A stretch of DNA of 64,000 bases from CAZOZZ01 sp965247425 (GTDB lineage Bacteria; Acidobacteriota; Terriglobia; 20CM-2-55-15): assembly GCA_965247425.1 (NCBI GenBank), contig OZ252023.1, positions 1,612,001 through 1,676,000 of the forward strand. The letters are read 5' to 3'. Below, piece by piece: positions 35,157 through 43,938 of this stretch. Under the pieces are notes generated by a model. That model worked only from the letters and a program-made list of their open reading frames with translations, did no database searches and had not been told where the DNA came from. Positions within the stretch are counted from its first letter, which is position 1. The number at the start of each line of letters is the position of its first letter. The translations under genes were made by a program, and so were the position numbers.

Positions 35157-36146
35157 TCAGTTCTGGTTCCCGGCTTCATCTTCAGGGCGCGGGTAATAGA
35201 CGCTGTCGATGGGAAGGGGTTCGGTGTTGTAATCCAGCTCCTTGAACGGATACGACGGACGCTGTTTGGAATTGATAAACGCGGAGATGTGCTGGGCTTC
35301 TTCGTCGCTGAACTTGCCGGGTTCCAGATAGGGCATCATGTACCGGATGATGCCGGCCAGCGTATAGATTCTGGCAGCCCCGGCGCCGTCGTTCCAGGAG
35401 TCTGGTCCCCAGAGGGGCCCGGCCTTCTTGTCGCCGATCTGGACTCCCTGCCCGTCTTTTCCGTGGCAGTTGAAACAGAACTCCAGAAAAATCGCTTCTC
35501 CCTTATCGGGCTCCAGTTCATCAAGCGGTAACCGGTTCTCCTCCGGGATCACGTTCCTTTTGCGCCAGGGCGCGCGTTCCCCAGGTTCGTATCCACGGGA
35601 CAGCCATCGAAGGTACGCCGTCAGAGCGAGGACTTCCGGAGTCTCCGGCGTTGGCAGGACCGGATCGTCGATACCGGATTCGCTGTCCGGACCGACGTGC
35701 CCGGTGGCGTTCTGACTTCGGAAGAAGCATCCGACGACACGGTCTTCGAGCGTGAAGTCGCGGCCCGCTCGCCGGTTGTACTCCGGAAACATTGCGGCCA
35801 CACCGACCAGCGGAAGAGCCAGCTCACGCTGCCCGGCATTGATGTGACAGTTGTTACAGGACATCCCGCCGCCCGACAGTTGAGGCGCTTCTCCCGAGGT
35901 GTTCCGGAACAGCTGGAACCCCCGGCGTATCTGGTCCGCCATCTCCGAATCGCCCAGCGCCGGATCCTCCATCGGGTTGTTCGGGACCTGCCACGCGGTC
36001 ACCATGGTCGTCTTCGACGAGATCAGCGGCCCGGGGAGCTTGCCGAGATTCGGGTTGAGCGGGTCCACAGGCGGGGCCGCCGGCGTGCAGGCTGCCGATG
36101 CGAAGCCGATCATGATAAGTACGGAAATACGTAGTCGACCCATCAT
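35157..36146 (-). CDS. diheme c-type cytochrome lipoprotein
   Basis: 329 residues from the ATG at 36146. The signal ends GFASAACTP, a lipobox, so the protein is probably anchored in the periplasm. Two haem-binding motifs: CNNCH in LSGGGMSCNNCHINAGQREL and CFNCH in FLEFCFNCHGKDGQG. Each is followed by a Met candidate axial ligand; MMPYLEPGKFSDEEAQHISAFI is the typical C-terminal helix of a c-type domain. The first domain resembles the SoxA/TsdA side of thiosulfate-active cytochromes (FPEYNRRAGRDFTLEDRVVGCF), with its extra Cys in VVGCFFRS as a possible axial ligand. It is directly downstream of a DsrE-like Tat protein (6 bp). Confidence 0.8.
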   Translation of the reverse strand: MMGRLRISVLIMIGFASAACTPAAPPVDPLNPNLGKLPGPLISSKTTMVTAWQVPNNPMEDPALGDSEMADQIRRGFQLFRNTSGEAPQLSGGGMSCNNCHINAGQRELALPLVGVAAMFPEYNRRAGRDFTLEDRVVGCFFRSQNATGHVGPDSESGIDDPVLPTPETPEVLALTAYLRWLSRGYEPGERAPWRKRNVIPEENRLPLDELEPDKGEAIFLEFCFNCHGKDGQGVQIGDKKAGPLWGPDSWNDGAGAARIYTLAGIIRYMMPYLEPGKFSDEEAQHISAFINSKQRPSYPFKELDYNTEPLPIDSVYYPRPEDEAGNQN

Positions 36147-36151
36147 ACTCA

Positions 36152-36823
36152 CTACGAACTCACGAAAGAATAACCTCGCTCCTGCGCACGATTCACAGCG
36201 AGGATACCCGCGGTCATCATGTGTGCGTTCTCGACGAGGTTGTTCCCGATCTCTTCATTGATGGTATCCGCATCGCCGCCGGTCGAGCGGGCCAGCCCGC
36301 CCGCAATCGCCCGGGAGGCAAACCCGCAGACGGCGAGATGAGCGCCCCGCCCGATCAGGGTTGGAAGCGTCGCGCCGCTCCCCTCGCGGTTTTGAGGATT
36401 CCGGGTCGGCGTTTCCCCTTCCAGGCTCATTCGCTCCGCGAGAAGGGCTCCGTAGCGGGACCAGATCACGTCGTTGAAGGCATACGCCGTCGACAGGTGC
36501 CGGGCCACGATGACCACTGCCGCATCGGAGTCCTCGAGACCATACCCCTGCTGGTTCGCGTTCAGGTAATTGTTTGCAAACCTCAAGGCCCAGACGAAGC
36601 CGTCCGGCTTGGTGGTATCGAAAACAAATCGGTGCTGCCCGGGCACTTGATCCAGCCAGTCATCGGCTTCGTGCCGGGCGGGCTGCCACACGCCGTTTCT
36701 CCTGGACTGGGCTTCGGCCCGCGGTACGACGACCGCCGTGGCGGAGAACGCCGCTACGCCAGCCCAGACCCTTCCCATGAACGACCGGCGTGCCAGCGGA
36801 GATTGCATGTCCTGTCGCTTCAT
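36152..36823 (-). CDS. Tat-exported DsrE-like sulfur-handling protein
   Basis: 223 residues from the ATG at 36823. The N-terminus has a twin-arginine signal, ARRSFMGRVWAGVAAFSATAVVVPRAEAQ. The mature part resembles the DsrE/DsrF-like fold: HRFVFDTTKPDGFVWALRFANNY, VVIVARHLSTAYAFNDVIW, and near the C-terminus GRGAHLAVCGFASRAIAGGLA, whose Cys corresponds to the persulfide-carrying Cys of DsrE proteins. It ends six bases before the cytochrome start, so both are probably translated together. The pairing hints at oxidation or transfer of sulfur compounds in the periplasm. The function is inferred. Confidence 0.65.
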   Translation of the reverse strand: MKRQDMQSPLARRSFMGRVWAGVAAFSATAVVVPRAEAQSRRNGVWQPARHEADDWLDQVPGQHRFVFDTTKPDGFVWALRFANNYLNANQQGYGLEDSDAAVVIVARHLSTAYAFNDVIWSRYGALLAERMSLEGETPTRNPQNREGSGATLPTLIGRGAHLAVCGFASRAIAGGLARSTGGDADTINEEIGNNLVENAHMMTAGILAVNRAQERGYSFVSS

Positions 36824-37150
36824 CGTTTCCTCGCTTTCCAGTGTGCCGGACCCTTCAGTTCGACCCGGCGAGTCCACATCAGTCGAACACTGTGTCCGAT
36901 CCGCGAGCACAATCATCCAACATCGAGAGAGAACAATGAAGCTTTAATTTGACCGTTACAAAACATGAGGCTTTTCGGGGGAAGTTCGACATGGGATGTC
37001 AGGGAAGGGAATTCACCACGAAGGCACGAAGAACGCGAAGCAAGGCATTGGTTCCAGCCCTGCCGCTCCACCCTTCGTGGGCTTCGTGTCTTCGTTGAAA
37101 GAAATCGATGGCAAACCGAATCTGATGTTGTTAGCGATCGGCTTTGTTGT
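36824..37150. other. intergenic region with CACGAAGGCACGAAG inverted repeat
   Basis: No convincing gene in 327 bp between the DsrE-like start and the GGDEF/EAL stop. It holds an inverted repeat: TTCACCACGAAGGCACGAAG at 37012 onward and CCTTCGTGGGCTTCGTGTCT with TTCGTTGAA ending near 37099. This resembles the two GACGCAGAG elements in layout (two arms of about 28 bp around a 30-bp spacer). Confidence 0.6.
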
Positions 37151-38767
37151 TCAAGCCGCCCGCTGCTCGATGAACGAGTCGCCGGGTTTGCCCCAGAGCC
37201 AGCCCTGGCCGTATTTGACGCCGTAGTCCTTGAGCAATGCCAGGTCGTCACGGGTTTCGATTCCCTCGGCGACGATTTCGGCGCCCAGCGTTCTGGACAC
37301 TTCCACGAGTCGGTTCAGCAATCGGGCCTTGTGAGGGTCCTTTGAGGCACCGTCAACGTAGCAGCGGTCGATCTTGACGACATCGGGCTCCAGCATGATC
37401 AGGGTCTCGAGACAACTGCGGCCGAAACCGACGTCGTCGATAGAAACCTCGACCCCTCTTTCCTTGAACGCCGCGACGTGATCCCGCAGGCAGGCCGGAT
37501 CACCGATGAACTGTTGCTCGCTGATCTCGATGCAGAATGTGACTTCATCGTCGGTGAGCTGTAGCAGGTCCAGCAAGCGGTCGCTGGGCGTTCCGAGGAT
37601 GGTGGAGGGGAACAGGTTCAGGTGGAACTTTCCTTTCGGGGTCAACCGCTTGCTGGCGTCCACACAGGCTTTCAGACACGAGAGGTCTACAGTCGTCAGC
37701 ATGTTTGCTTCAAGCGCGATACGGAAGAAATCCACGGGCATTTGCAGCGCCCCTGCCGGACCACGGCTCAACAGTTCATGGCCTACGACTTCCTCGTGCT
37801 CCAAATCCAGGATTGGCTGGGAGACGGCGTGGAAACTGCCATCCTCGATCGCACCCGTCAGGTCCATCAGATTCGGGATCCTGGGAACTGCCGGGGGCTG
37901 GACTGTCGAAGGTATCGATCCGGATCGGTCGGCGTGGGTCCTTCGAACGGAATGACGCGCGACTTCCAGAATCTCACCGATAGAACAGGTTTCCCGGTCG
38001 ACCTGCACCACGGCCACGCCCATTTGAACGCTCAGGGGCTTGGGAGACAGAGCCAGGGGTGAGCTACCGACCGCGAACCGCAGTTTGTCGGCCACCTGGC
38101 TGCCCTCTGCATGTCGGGTATCGGGCAGAAGGACGAGAAATTCGTCGACACCGATTCGCGCGACATGGTCGGAGGGTCGAAGCGCGCCCTTCAATCGTTC
38201 TGCGATGGCCTTCAAGAGCACTTCGCCCGTGGCGTAACCGAGGTTGTCGCTATGTTCCTTCAATTCATCGCAGGTCAGCAACACGGCCGACATGCGTGCG
38301 CCCGAGCGACGTCCTCTGGAAAGCTCGCGCCATAACGTCGTTTCTATCCCCCGACGGTTGAGTAATTCGGTCGACGGATCGACTGTGGCCAGGCGCTCCA
38401 GCTCTTCATTGGCCTGATCGAGCTCCTCGGTGAGCCCCTTGAAATTAGCCTCGGCCTCGACCCGCTCGGTCACTTCCCGAAGGGACGCGACACACACGGG
38501 CCGTTCCCCCCACACCGTGTGAGCGGCCCGTATTTCGACCTTGTGAGCTCCCATGTTCAATTCCGTGGGTTCGGTTGCGAGCAATGGCAGAAGGAACGTC
38601 GTGCCCTCCAGTCGGGAACAGGACTTGTCGAACAGGTCGGCGGCGGCCTGGTTCACAAAAAGAATTGTCCCGGACCCGTCAACAACGACCACGCCGTCGG
38701 GACTTGCTTCGGTGATGTCTCTAAACAGCCCTTCGCCCAAGGGTTGATGGTCTCCGTCCATTCTCAT
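37151..38767 (-). CDS. PAS-GGDEF-EAL cyclic-di-GMP protein with degenerate GGDEF
   Basis: 538 residues. PAS at about 10-110 (ITEASPDGVVVVDGSGTILFVNQAA), a coiled linker with ELDQANEELERLATVD, then GGDEF at 130-290 and EAL at 300-530. The cyclase motif reads RIGVDEF instead of GGDEF, so diguanylate cyclase activity is doubtful; it may bind GTP as a regulator. The phosphodiesterase motifs look intact: GHELLSRG (EAL), FHLNLFPSTI, CIEISEQQFIG, VSIDDVGFGRSCLETL, VVKIDRC, EIVAEGIET and YGQGWLWGKP. Likely a soluble c-di-GMP phosphodiesterase sensing a signal through PAS. No transmembrane helix. Monocistronic. Confidence 0.85.
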   Translation of the reverse strand: MRMDGDHQPLGEGLFRDITEASPDGVVVVDGSGTILFVNQAAADLFDKSCSRLEGTTFLLPLLATEPTELNMGAHKVEIRAAHTVWGERPVCVASLREVTERVEAEANFKGLTEELDQANEELERLATVDPSTELLNRRGIETTLWRELSRGRRSGARMSAVLLTCDELKEHSDNLGYATGEVLLKAIAERLKGALRPSDHVARIGVDEFLVLLPDTRHAEGSQVADKLRFAVGSSPLALSPKPLSVQMGVAVVQVDRETCSIGEILEVARHSVRRTHADRSGSIPSTVQPPAVPRIPNLMDLTGAIEDGSFHAVSQPILDLEHEEVVGHELLSRGPAGALQMPVDFFRIALEANMLTTVDLSCLKACVDASKRLTPKGKFHLNLFPSTILGTPSDRLLDLLQLTDDEVTFCIEISEQQFIGDPACLRDHVAAFKERGVEVSIDDVGFGRSCLETLIMLEPDVVKIDRCYVDGASKDPHKARLLNRLVEVSRTLGAEIVAEGIETRDDLALLKDYGVKYGQGWLWGKPGDSFIEQRAA

Positions 38768-39048
38768 ACGCCCCTCCCCGATTTCGTCCTTCTCAATCAG
38801 TCTTATCGGTCGAGTAATGTCCGCTCTGTAGTGCTTTGTCGTGATGGTCGAACCACTCGACGCGGCATCCGAAAGTCAATCGGAAAAACCGACTCCACTT
38901 TTCTTGATTTATTTCTTTTTTGGAGAAAGACCCCAAATTAGGATCAATGAGAATCTACTTGAGGTTGCCGGGAGGAACGCGAAGCGATTTCTTCCTGCAA
39001 TCTAAAATGCAAACAGACCAGCTACACATTTCACGGAGGATATATCCC

Positions 39049-39465
39049 ATGGCTTCTGCTATAGAACATCGACTCAGGATCGTGGCGAAGGCGCTGAAAG
39101 ACGACGGGTTCCGCAAAGATTTGATCGACGACCCGAAGGGCGTCCTTACCAGGGAGACAGGGTGCGAGCTTCCGGACAATCTGGAGATCAAGGTCATAGA
39201 AGAGGCCGAGAACCTCGCCTATCTTGTCCTTCCGCATATGCCGAGCGATCTCTTGAGTGATGAGGATCTCGATGCCGTGGCTGGCGGCGGGGGTATGACC
39301 ATGAAGGCCAAAATAGGCGGCATGGACCAACTCCCCGGCACCGGTCTGGATCCACAAGCAATCGAAGCCATGGGCACCCATTCAGCCATGACCGACAGTG
39401 CGTTCTGCTACAGTGCGTTTGGCGGCGGATGCACCGCGTTCGGGTGTGACGACTTCCGGCGTTAG
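39049..39465 (+). CDS. class II lanthipeptide precursor with NHLP-type leader
   Basis: 138 residues from the ATG at 39049, preceded nine bases upstream by GGAGG (39035-39039), which decides this start over in-frame upstream ones. Residues 1-80 are a leader of the nitrile-hydratase-like type: helical ALKDDGFRKDLIDDPKGVL, then LEIKVIEEAENLAYLVLP and LSDEDLDAVAGG, ending in a double Gly at 79-80. Residues 81-138 are a Gly-rich core with Thr84, Thr98, Thr110, Ser112, Thr115, Ser117, Ser122 and Thr129 as dehydration candidates and three cysteines at 120, 128 and 133, allowing up to three thioether rings. The LanM gene starts 110 bp later on the same strand. No exporter or leader peptidase is visible nearby. 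Confidence 0.85.
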   Translation: MASAIEHRLRIVAKALKDDGFRKDLIDDPKGVLTRETGCELPDNLEIKVIEEAENLAYLVLPHMPSDLLSDEDLDAVAGGGGMTMKAKIGGMDQLPGTGLDPQAIEAMGTHSAMTDSAFCYSAFGGGCTAFGCDDFRR

Positions 39466-39575
39466 CTGTCGTCGCGGGATTTCATGAGGGCTTTCTCAAG
39501 GTTCGCCTGCGGGATCCGCAACGCCGGAGGGTTGCCCCATACGGGTGCAATCGCGAGCCTGTCCGAGAGCCGGCC

Positions 39576-42500
39576 ATGAAGATCTCCCAAACGGACCTCG
39601 CCACCATGGCCGGTCGGGCAAGCACCTTGTTGGAGCGGTTCGGTGCTGAATTCCGGCCGGTCGATGGCACTGAATGTGTCGCTGCCGCCGAGGCTCGCCT
39701 GGAAAGGTGGGTCCGAAACGTCGGTGTCGGAGACCGCGAGCGATGGAAGAAAAGGCTTGTCTGGGACCACCTTGACGAAGCCCGGGCGCTTAAGCTACTG
39801 GGTGCCGTCAAGATGGAGGAAGGCGTAGAACTTCCCACCTGGACATCGACCCTCAAGGAAGTTCTCGATGAAGTGGATCCGTCCCTGGAGGAGAAGCTCA
39901 CACGTGAGGACCCCGGAACGGCCCACCTCCTGTCACCCGACGCGCCCGTTCCTTTCCAGGAACTATTCTTGCCCTTTATCGGTGTGGCCCGGCGTCGATT
40001 GCGGGAACGGGCGGGGCTGCCCTATGGCCATCTGACACTCCAGGCCCGTGCGGACCTGGAGCGCGGTCTTTTGAAATGGCTTTCCTACTTCTCGGCCCCT
40101 TCTCTGCAACTGGAGTTCTCGATCTTTCTGTCCGTCCGACGATCCTCGGCCTTTCGGAGGTTAGTTCGGACCGGGGGCCCACCATCACGGGTCCTATATG
40201 GGGAGTACCTCTCGAACCTGAAGGAGGGCGGGCTTGGAGGGTTCTTCCTGGAATATGCCGTCCTGGCTCGCATGTCCGTCGTCTTAATGGAAGCGTGGGT
40301 CGATGCGATGAGCGAGTTCCTGCTTCGTCTGGCGGAGGATTTACCCGAGATCGGGGAGGTCTTCGGGAACGGGGAGGCCAATCCAGGAAGTGTCGAGGAG
40401 ATCGGGCCTTTTCTGTCGGACCGTCACAGGGGTGGCCAGGCCGTGATCGGCCTGACGTTCTCGGGCGGGCTCAAACTGATCTACAAGCCGAGAGGGATGG
40501 GTTCCGAGTCGGCTTTCGGGGACCTGCTCGATTGGGTCAATGCCCGGGGGGCTTTCCCGGAACTCCAGCACTTGAAGGTTGTGAGCCGTCCCGGACATGG
40601 ATGGGTCGAGCACGTGGACCACGAACCCACGAATGACCGGTCCGAGCTTCAGGAATACTATCGGCGTGCCGGGATGCTTTTGTCACTGGCATACGTCCTG
40701 CACGGCTACGATCTCCATTTCGAAAATGTGATTGCCAGCGGCTCACAGCCGGTTGTGATCGACTTCGAGACCTTGATGCGCCCCCGGCCCGGCGCCGACC
40801 CGAACCAGAAGAACGATCTGGGAGCTTACGGCTTGGCGAAGCAAATGCTTCTGGATTCGGTTCTTGAAACCGGTCTCTTGCCCTGGTGGCACATCGGTCC
40901 CAACGGCGAAAGTTTCGACATCAGTGGTTTGGGGAGCGTGTCTGACCAGGAAACCGATTTCCCTCACCTGGACTGGCAAGAAGTCAACACCGATGCCATG
41001 GCGCTTCGGTATCAACAGCTGAAGCGACCACCGTCGAACAATGTCCCCTTCACCGCAGGCAAAGGGTACTCTCCCGGACAGTTTGTGTCCGACATCGTGC
41101 TTGGGTTCCGCTCGATGTACAAGCTGTTGATCGCCGAGAGGGACGAGTCGTCGGATCTTGAAGGCTGCCTGAGGCAAGTCGCTCAACATGAAGTCCGGTT
41201 CATCGTCCGGCCGACGAAAGCCTACGGTACGCTCTTCATGAAGACACTTCACCCCACATATATGAGGGACGGCGCGGACCGCAGTATCGAGCTGGAGTCG
41301 CTTGCACAGGATCTTACCCGGTCGGAATCAAAGCCGCTCCTCTGGCCGATTCTTGAGAAGGAAATCCGTGACCTGGAGAACCTGGACATCCCCTATTTCT
41401 CGGTCCTCCCGGAAGGCCGGACCCTCCAGGTGTTTCCGGGCCGAACCATTAATGAATGCTTTCGAGAATCCGGATTTGAACGCGTGGCTTCTCGAATCCA
41501 GGCCCTCGACGAGACGGACATGGAACGTCAGGTCGACCTGATCCGTCTCTCATTCCACACCCGAGCCGACCCCGTGTCCGCGGCTCCCCGTCCCGGGATC
41601 AGGCCAGAGCAGTCTCGTGAGGCCGCTCCGCTGCTGGCGTCGGAGACCGCGATCACCACGGCCATCGACATCGCTTCCGACCTGAAGAGAAGGGCGATCA
41701 TGGCGCCCGACGGCAGCGCTACATGGATTACAGCCGCTCCCGTGCCTCCTTCGGGCCGGTTTCGCATTGAACCCATGGGTCTGGATCTCTACGGCGGTGT
41801 GTGTGGGGTCGCTCTTTTCCTTGCCGCGCTGGAAAAAGCAACGGGAGGATCGGGATTCCGGAAGTTGTCGCTGGCGGCTCTCCAACCGGTTCGGGAGTTG
41901 GTGGGTCACACGGGGCGCGCCCGGGCTCTGGCCGAGAGCGCGCCGATCGGCGGGCTCACCGGTGTAGGCGCGATCGTTTTCACGCTGGTTCATGTGGGTC
42001 GGTTTCTGCGGGATCCGGATCTTACGTCGGACGCCGTGCGCGCTGCATCATTGATGACCCCGGGCCGGATCGCGGCCGACAGTGAGCTGGACATCGTGTC
42101 GGGGGCCGCCGGTGCGATTCTGGCGCTGCTGGCCCTGTATGAGGCTTCCAATGACGGCAGTACGTTGCGCCAGGCTGTGGATTGCGGCCTGCACCTCAGA
42201 GCCAATCTCGTCAAGACTACCGGGTCGGATGCCGGACTGTCCGGGAAGATGGAGGGCGTACTGTTGAGCGGTTTTTCCCATGGCGCCGCGGGTATGGCCT
42301 TCGCCCTGGGTCAACTACACGATGCGACCCGCGACGCCCGCTTCCTCGACACCGCTGAAGAATTGCTGGCTTACGAGCGAACCCTCTTTTGCAGGGAAAA
42401 GGGCAACTGGAAGGACTTGCGCAAAAGGGAGGACGCTCTTCGGGAACCCTCCTTCATGACCACCTGGTGCCACGGCGCACCGGGAATCGGACTGGCCCGC

Positions 42501-42944
42501 CTGGGAGGAGTCTCGCCAACCCGTCCCGGCCCGGTCCGGGACGAGATCGAGATCGCGTTGAAGACCACCCGCGACTTCGGCCTGGCAGGTGCAGACAACA
42601 TCTGCTGTGGGATTTTTGGCCGGATTGAGTTCCTGTGGACCGCAGGACACCGTCTGGGGCGGCCGGACCTGGCGAATCTGGCGCTCAGACAAGCAGCCTC
42701 GCTCACGCGCCGGGCCAAAGAGTCGGGGAGCTTTCACCTGGTGACAGCCCTCCCTGAAGGCGCCTACTCGCCGGGCTTCTTTCAGGGCGCCTCCGGCATC
42801 GGATATCAGCTGTTGAGGCTTGCGGATCCCGGGTCGATTCCCTCGGTTCTGTTGATGGAGAGTGGTGCGCGGTCCCCGTGGTCTTCACTCGCCTCGAAGC
42901 CGGGTCCCGGGCCGGCAGTTACGTCCGGGAGGTATCCCGGGTAG
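39576..42944 (+). CDS. lanM: class II lanthipeptide synthetase LanM with ProcM-like CCG zinc site
   Basis: 1122 residues. The N-terminal DUF4135 dehydratase phosphorylates and eliminates Ser/Thr in the precursor. Visible: GLKLIYKPRGMGSE near residue 302, HGYDLHFENVIA near 376, PVVIDFETLMRP near 394. The C-terminal LanC-like cyclase makes thioether rings: GFSHGAAGMAFALG, TTWCHGAPGIGLAR with zinc ligand Cys965, then NICCGIFGRIEFLW with Cys1010 and Cys1011. Most LanM have Cys-His in the last motif; a CCG triad of three Cys ligands marks the ProcM-like group, known for relaxed substrate choice. The final part (EGAYSPGFFQGASGIGYQLLRL) is complete. The 3' end overlaps a convergent desaturase by 26 bp. 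Confidence 0.92.
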   Translation: MKISQTDLATMAGRASTLLERFGAEFRPVDGTECVAAAEARLERWVRNVGVGDRERWKKRLVWDHLDEARALKLLGAVKMEEGVELPTWTSTLKEVLDEVDPSLEEKLTREDPGTAHLLSPDAPVPFQELFLPFIGVARRRLRERAGLPYGHLTLQARADLERGLLKWLSYFSAPSLQLEFSIFLSVRRSSAFRRLVRTGGPPSRVLYGEYLSNLKEGGLGGFFLEYAVLARMSVVLMEAWVDAMSEFLLRLAEDLPEIGEVFGNGEANPGSVEEIGPFLSDRHRGGQAVIGLTFSGGLKLIYKPRGMGSESAFGDLLDWVNARGAFPELQHLKVVSRPGHGWVEHVDHEPTNDRSELQEYYRRAGMLLSLAYVLHGYDLHFENVIASGSQPVVIDFETLMRPRPGADPNQKNDLGAYGLAKQMLLDSVLETGLLPWWHIGPNGESFDISGLGSVSDQETDFPHLDWQEVNTDAMALRYQQLKRPPSNNVPFTAGKGYSPGQFVSDIVLGFRSMYKLLIAERDESSDLEGCLRQVAQHEVRFIVRPTKAYGTLFMKTLHPTYMRDGADRSIELESLAQDLTRSESKPLLWPILEKEIRDLENLDIPYFSVLPEGRTLQVFPGRTINECFRESGFERVASRIQALDETDMERQVDLIRLSFHTRADPVSAAPRPGIRPEQSREAAPLLASETAITTAIDIASDLKRRAIMAPDGSATWITAAPVPPSGRFRIEPMGLDLYGGVCGVALFLAALEKATGGSGFRKLSLAALQPVRELVGHTGRARALAESAPIGGLTGVGAIVFTLVHVGRFLRDPDLTSDAVRAASLMTPGRIAADSELDIVSGAAGAILALLALYEASNDGSTLRQAVDCGLHLRANLVKTTGSDAGLSGKMEGVLLSGFSHGAAGMAFALGQLHDATRDARFLDTAEELLAYERTLFCREKGNWKDLRKREDALREPSFMTTWCHGAPGIGLARLGGVSPTRPGPVRDEIEIALKTTRDFGLAGADNICCGIFGRIEFLWTAGHRLGRPDLANLALRQAASLTRRAKESGSFHLVTALPEGAYSPGFFQGASGIGYQLLRLADPGSIPSVLLMESGARSPWSSLASKPGPGPAVTSGRYPG

Positions 42945-43737
42945 CGGGCATCCAGCGGAAAGGGATACAGGGTTCACGAAAGAGTTCCGCGGGTATCCTG
43001 GCGCGAATTTCATGGTGCAGCCGAGGGAGCAGAGACCAATGGAGGCCACCACCCAGATGGTGGGCGGTGTGGTAGCCGAGGTTGCCCGTCAGAAGGTTGT
43101 ACCATCGGTGTTCGATGTTGAAGGAGGCTTCAAAGTCGTCACCGGTGCCCAGTCCCGCATGATGGTAATAGGTGTGCCAGCAGGTGATGTAAAGAGAAAT
43201 AGCCATGGGCAGCAGGAAGAGGAGCAAGGCGTTCGCCCAATTGACAAAAAAGAGCAGGGACAGAAGGGCCACCTGTAGAAGAATCATGGCGACAAATATC
43301 CGACGATGCCGGGAAAAACGAGCGCCGGCCATGTAGGCACGGAAGTAGCCGGTGCCAAACAGGACAGCGGCATACTCCAGCACCCCCATCGTCGACCCAT
43401 CCTCACGTTGCCACCGAGATTCATCGAGAGCCTGATCCTTATAATGCTGGTGATGGCCAACAACGTGATGGAGAAACCAGGCATGACCGGTAATCCCGGT
43501 CTGAAAGCCAAGGATGACTTCCAGGCAGCGATTCCAGATCGGACGGTGAAACGTCGGCAGGTGCTGATGATGATGGCCGAACGAAGAGATACAGGCCTTG
43601 GGAAATATGCCTATCACCATCCAGGCTCCCACGAAAGACAGGCTCTCGACGAAGAAGAAAACAAGAAGATCGAGCACGAACAACAGGGTAAAAAGTAGGA
43701 CGGGAATCCGGTCGGCCTGATAACGAAGCAGTGTCAA
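42919..43737 (-). CDS. membrane fatty-acid-desaturase-like di-iron protein
   Basis: 272 residues from a TTG at 43737; GAGGAG ends eight bases upstream and the frame is closed just beyond. Several membrane segments at the N-terminus (VLLFTLLFVLDLLVFFFVES) and middle (FVAMILLQVALLSLLFFVNW). Histidine boxes typical of membrane desaturases/hydroxylases: GHHHQHLP, LHHVVGHHQHYKD, HTYYHHAG, and NLGYHTAHHLGGGLHW. It should hold a di-iron site acting on acyl chains or another lipid-like substrate in the cytoplasmic membrane. It is convergent with lanM, with a 26-bp 3' overlap. Whether it modifies the lanthipeptide is not known; a housekeeping lipid role is equally possible. Confidence 0.78.
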   Translation of the reverse strand: MTLLRYQADRIPVLLFTLLFVLDLLVFFFVESLSFVGAWMVIGIFPKACISSFGHHHQHLPTFHRPIWNRCLEVILGFQTGITGHAWFLHHVVGHHQHYKDQALDESRWQREDGSTMGVLEYAAVLFGTGYFRAYMAGARFSRHRRIFVAMILLQVALLSLLFFVNWANALLLFLLPMAISLYITCWHTYYHHAGLGTGDDFEASFNIEHRWYNLLTGNLGYHTAHHLGGGLHWSLLPRLHHEIRARIPAELFREPCIPFRWMPATRDTSRT

Positions 43738-43938
43738 ACAGTTTTCTCCTCACTCACATATTCACAGGACAATTTCTGATTAATACAGAGGGGCGCGAAG
43801 AATGCAATACATGCAGGATAAAAGCCCTTTTTGTCGTGACGGCTGCCAATGAGGTCCTGGATAAGAATCGGACCCGTCGAGACGGGCCGGACTCCCGAAC
43901 GTCGATCCAGACGGCGCGTCGGGGTCGATTGCACTGGT

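Noticed and set aside
38947..39048. Earlier in-frame start for the lanthipeptide precursor
   Set aside because: The upstream frame lacks a ribosome site and family character, whereas GGAGG sits nine bases before the ATG at 39049, where the leader begins.
40076..40636. Plus-strand frame of 186 codons inside lanM
   Set aside because: Out of frame with the intact synthetase; no start signal or motif.
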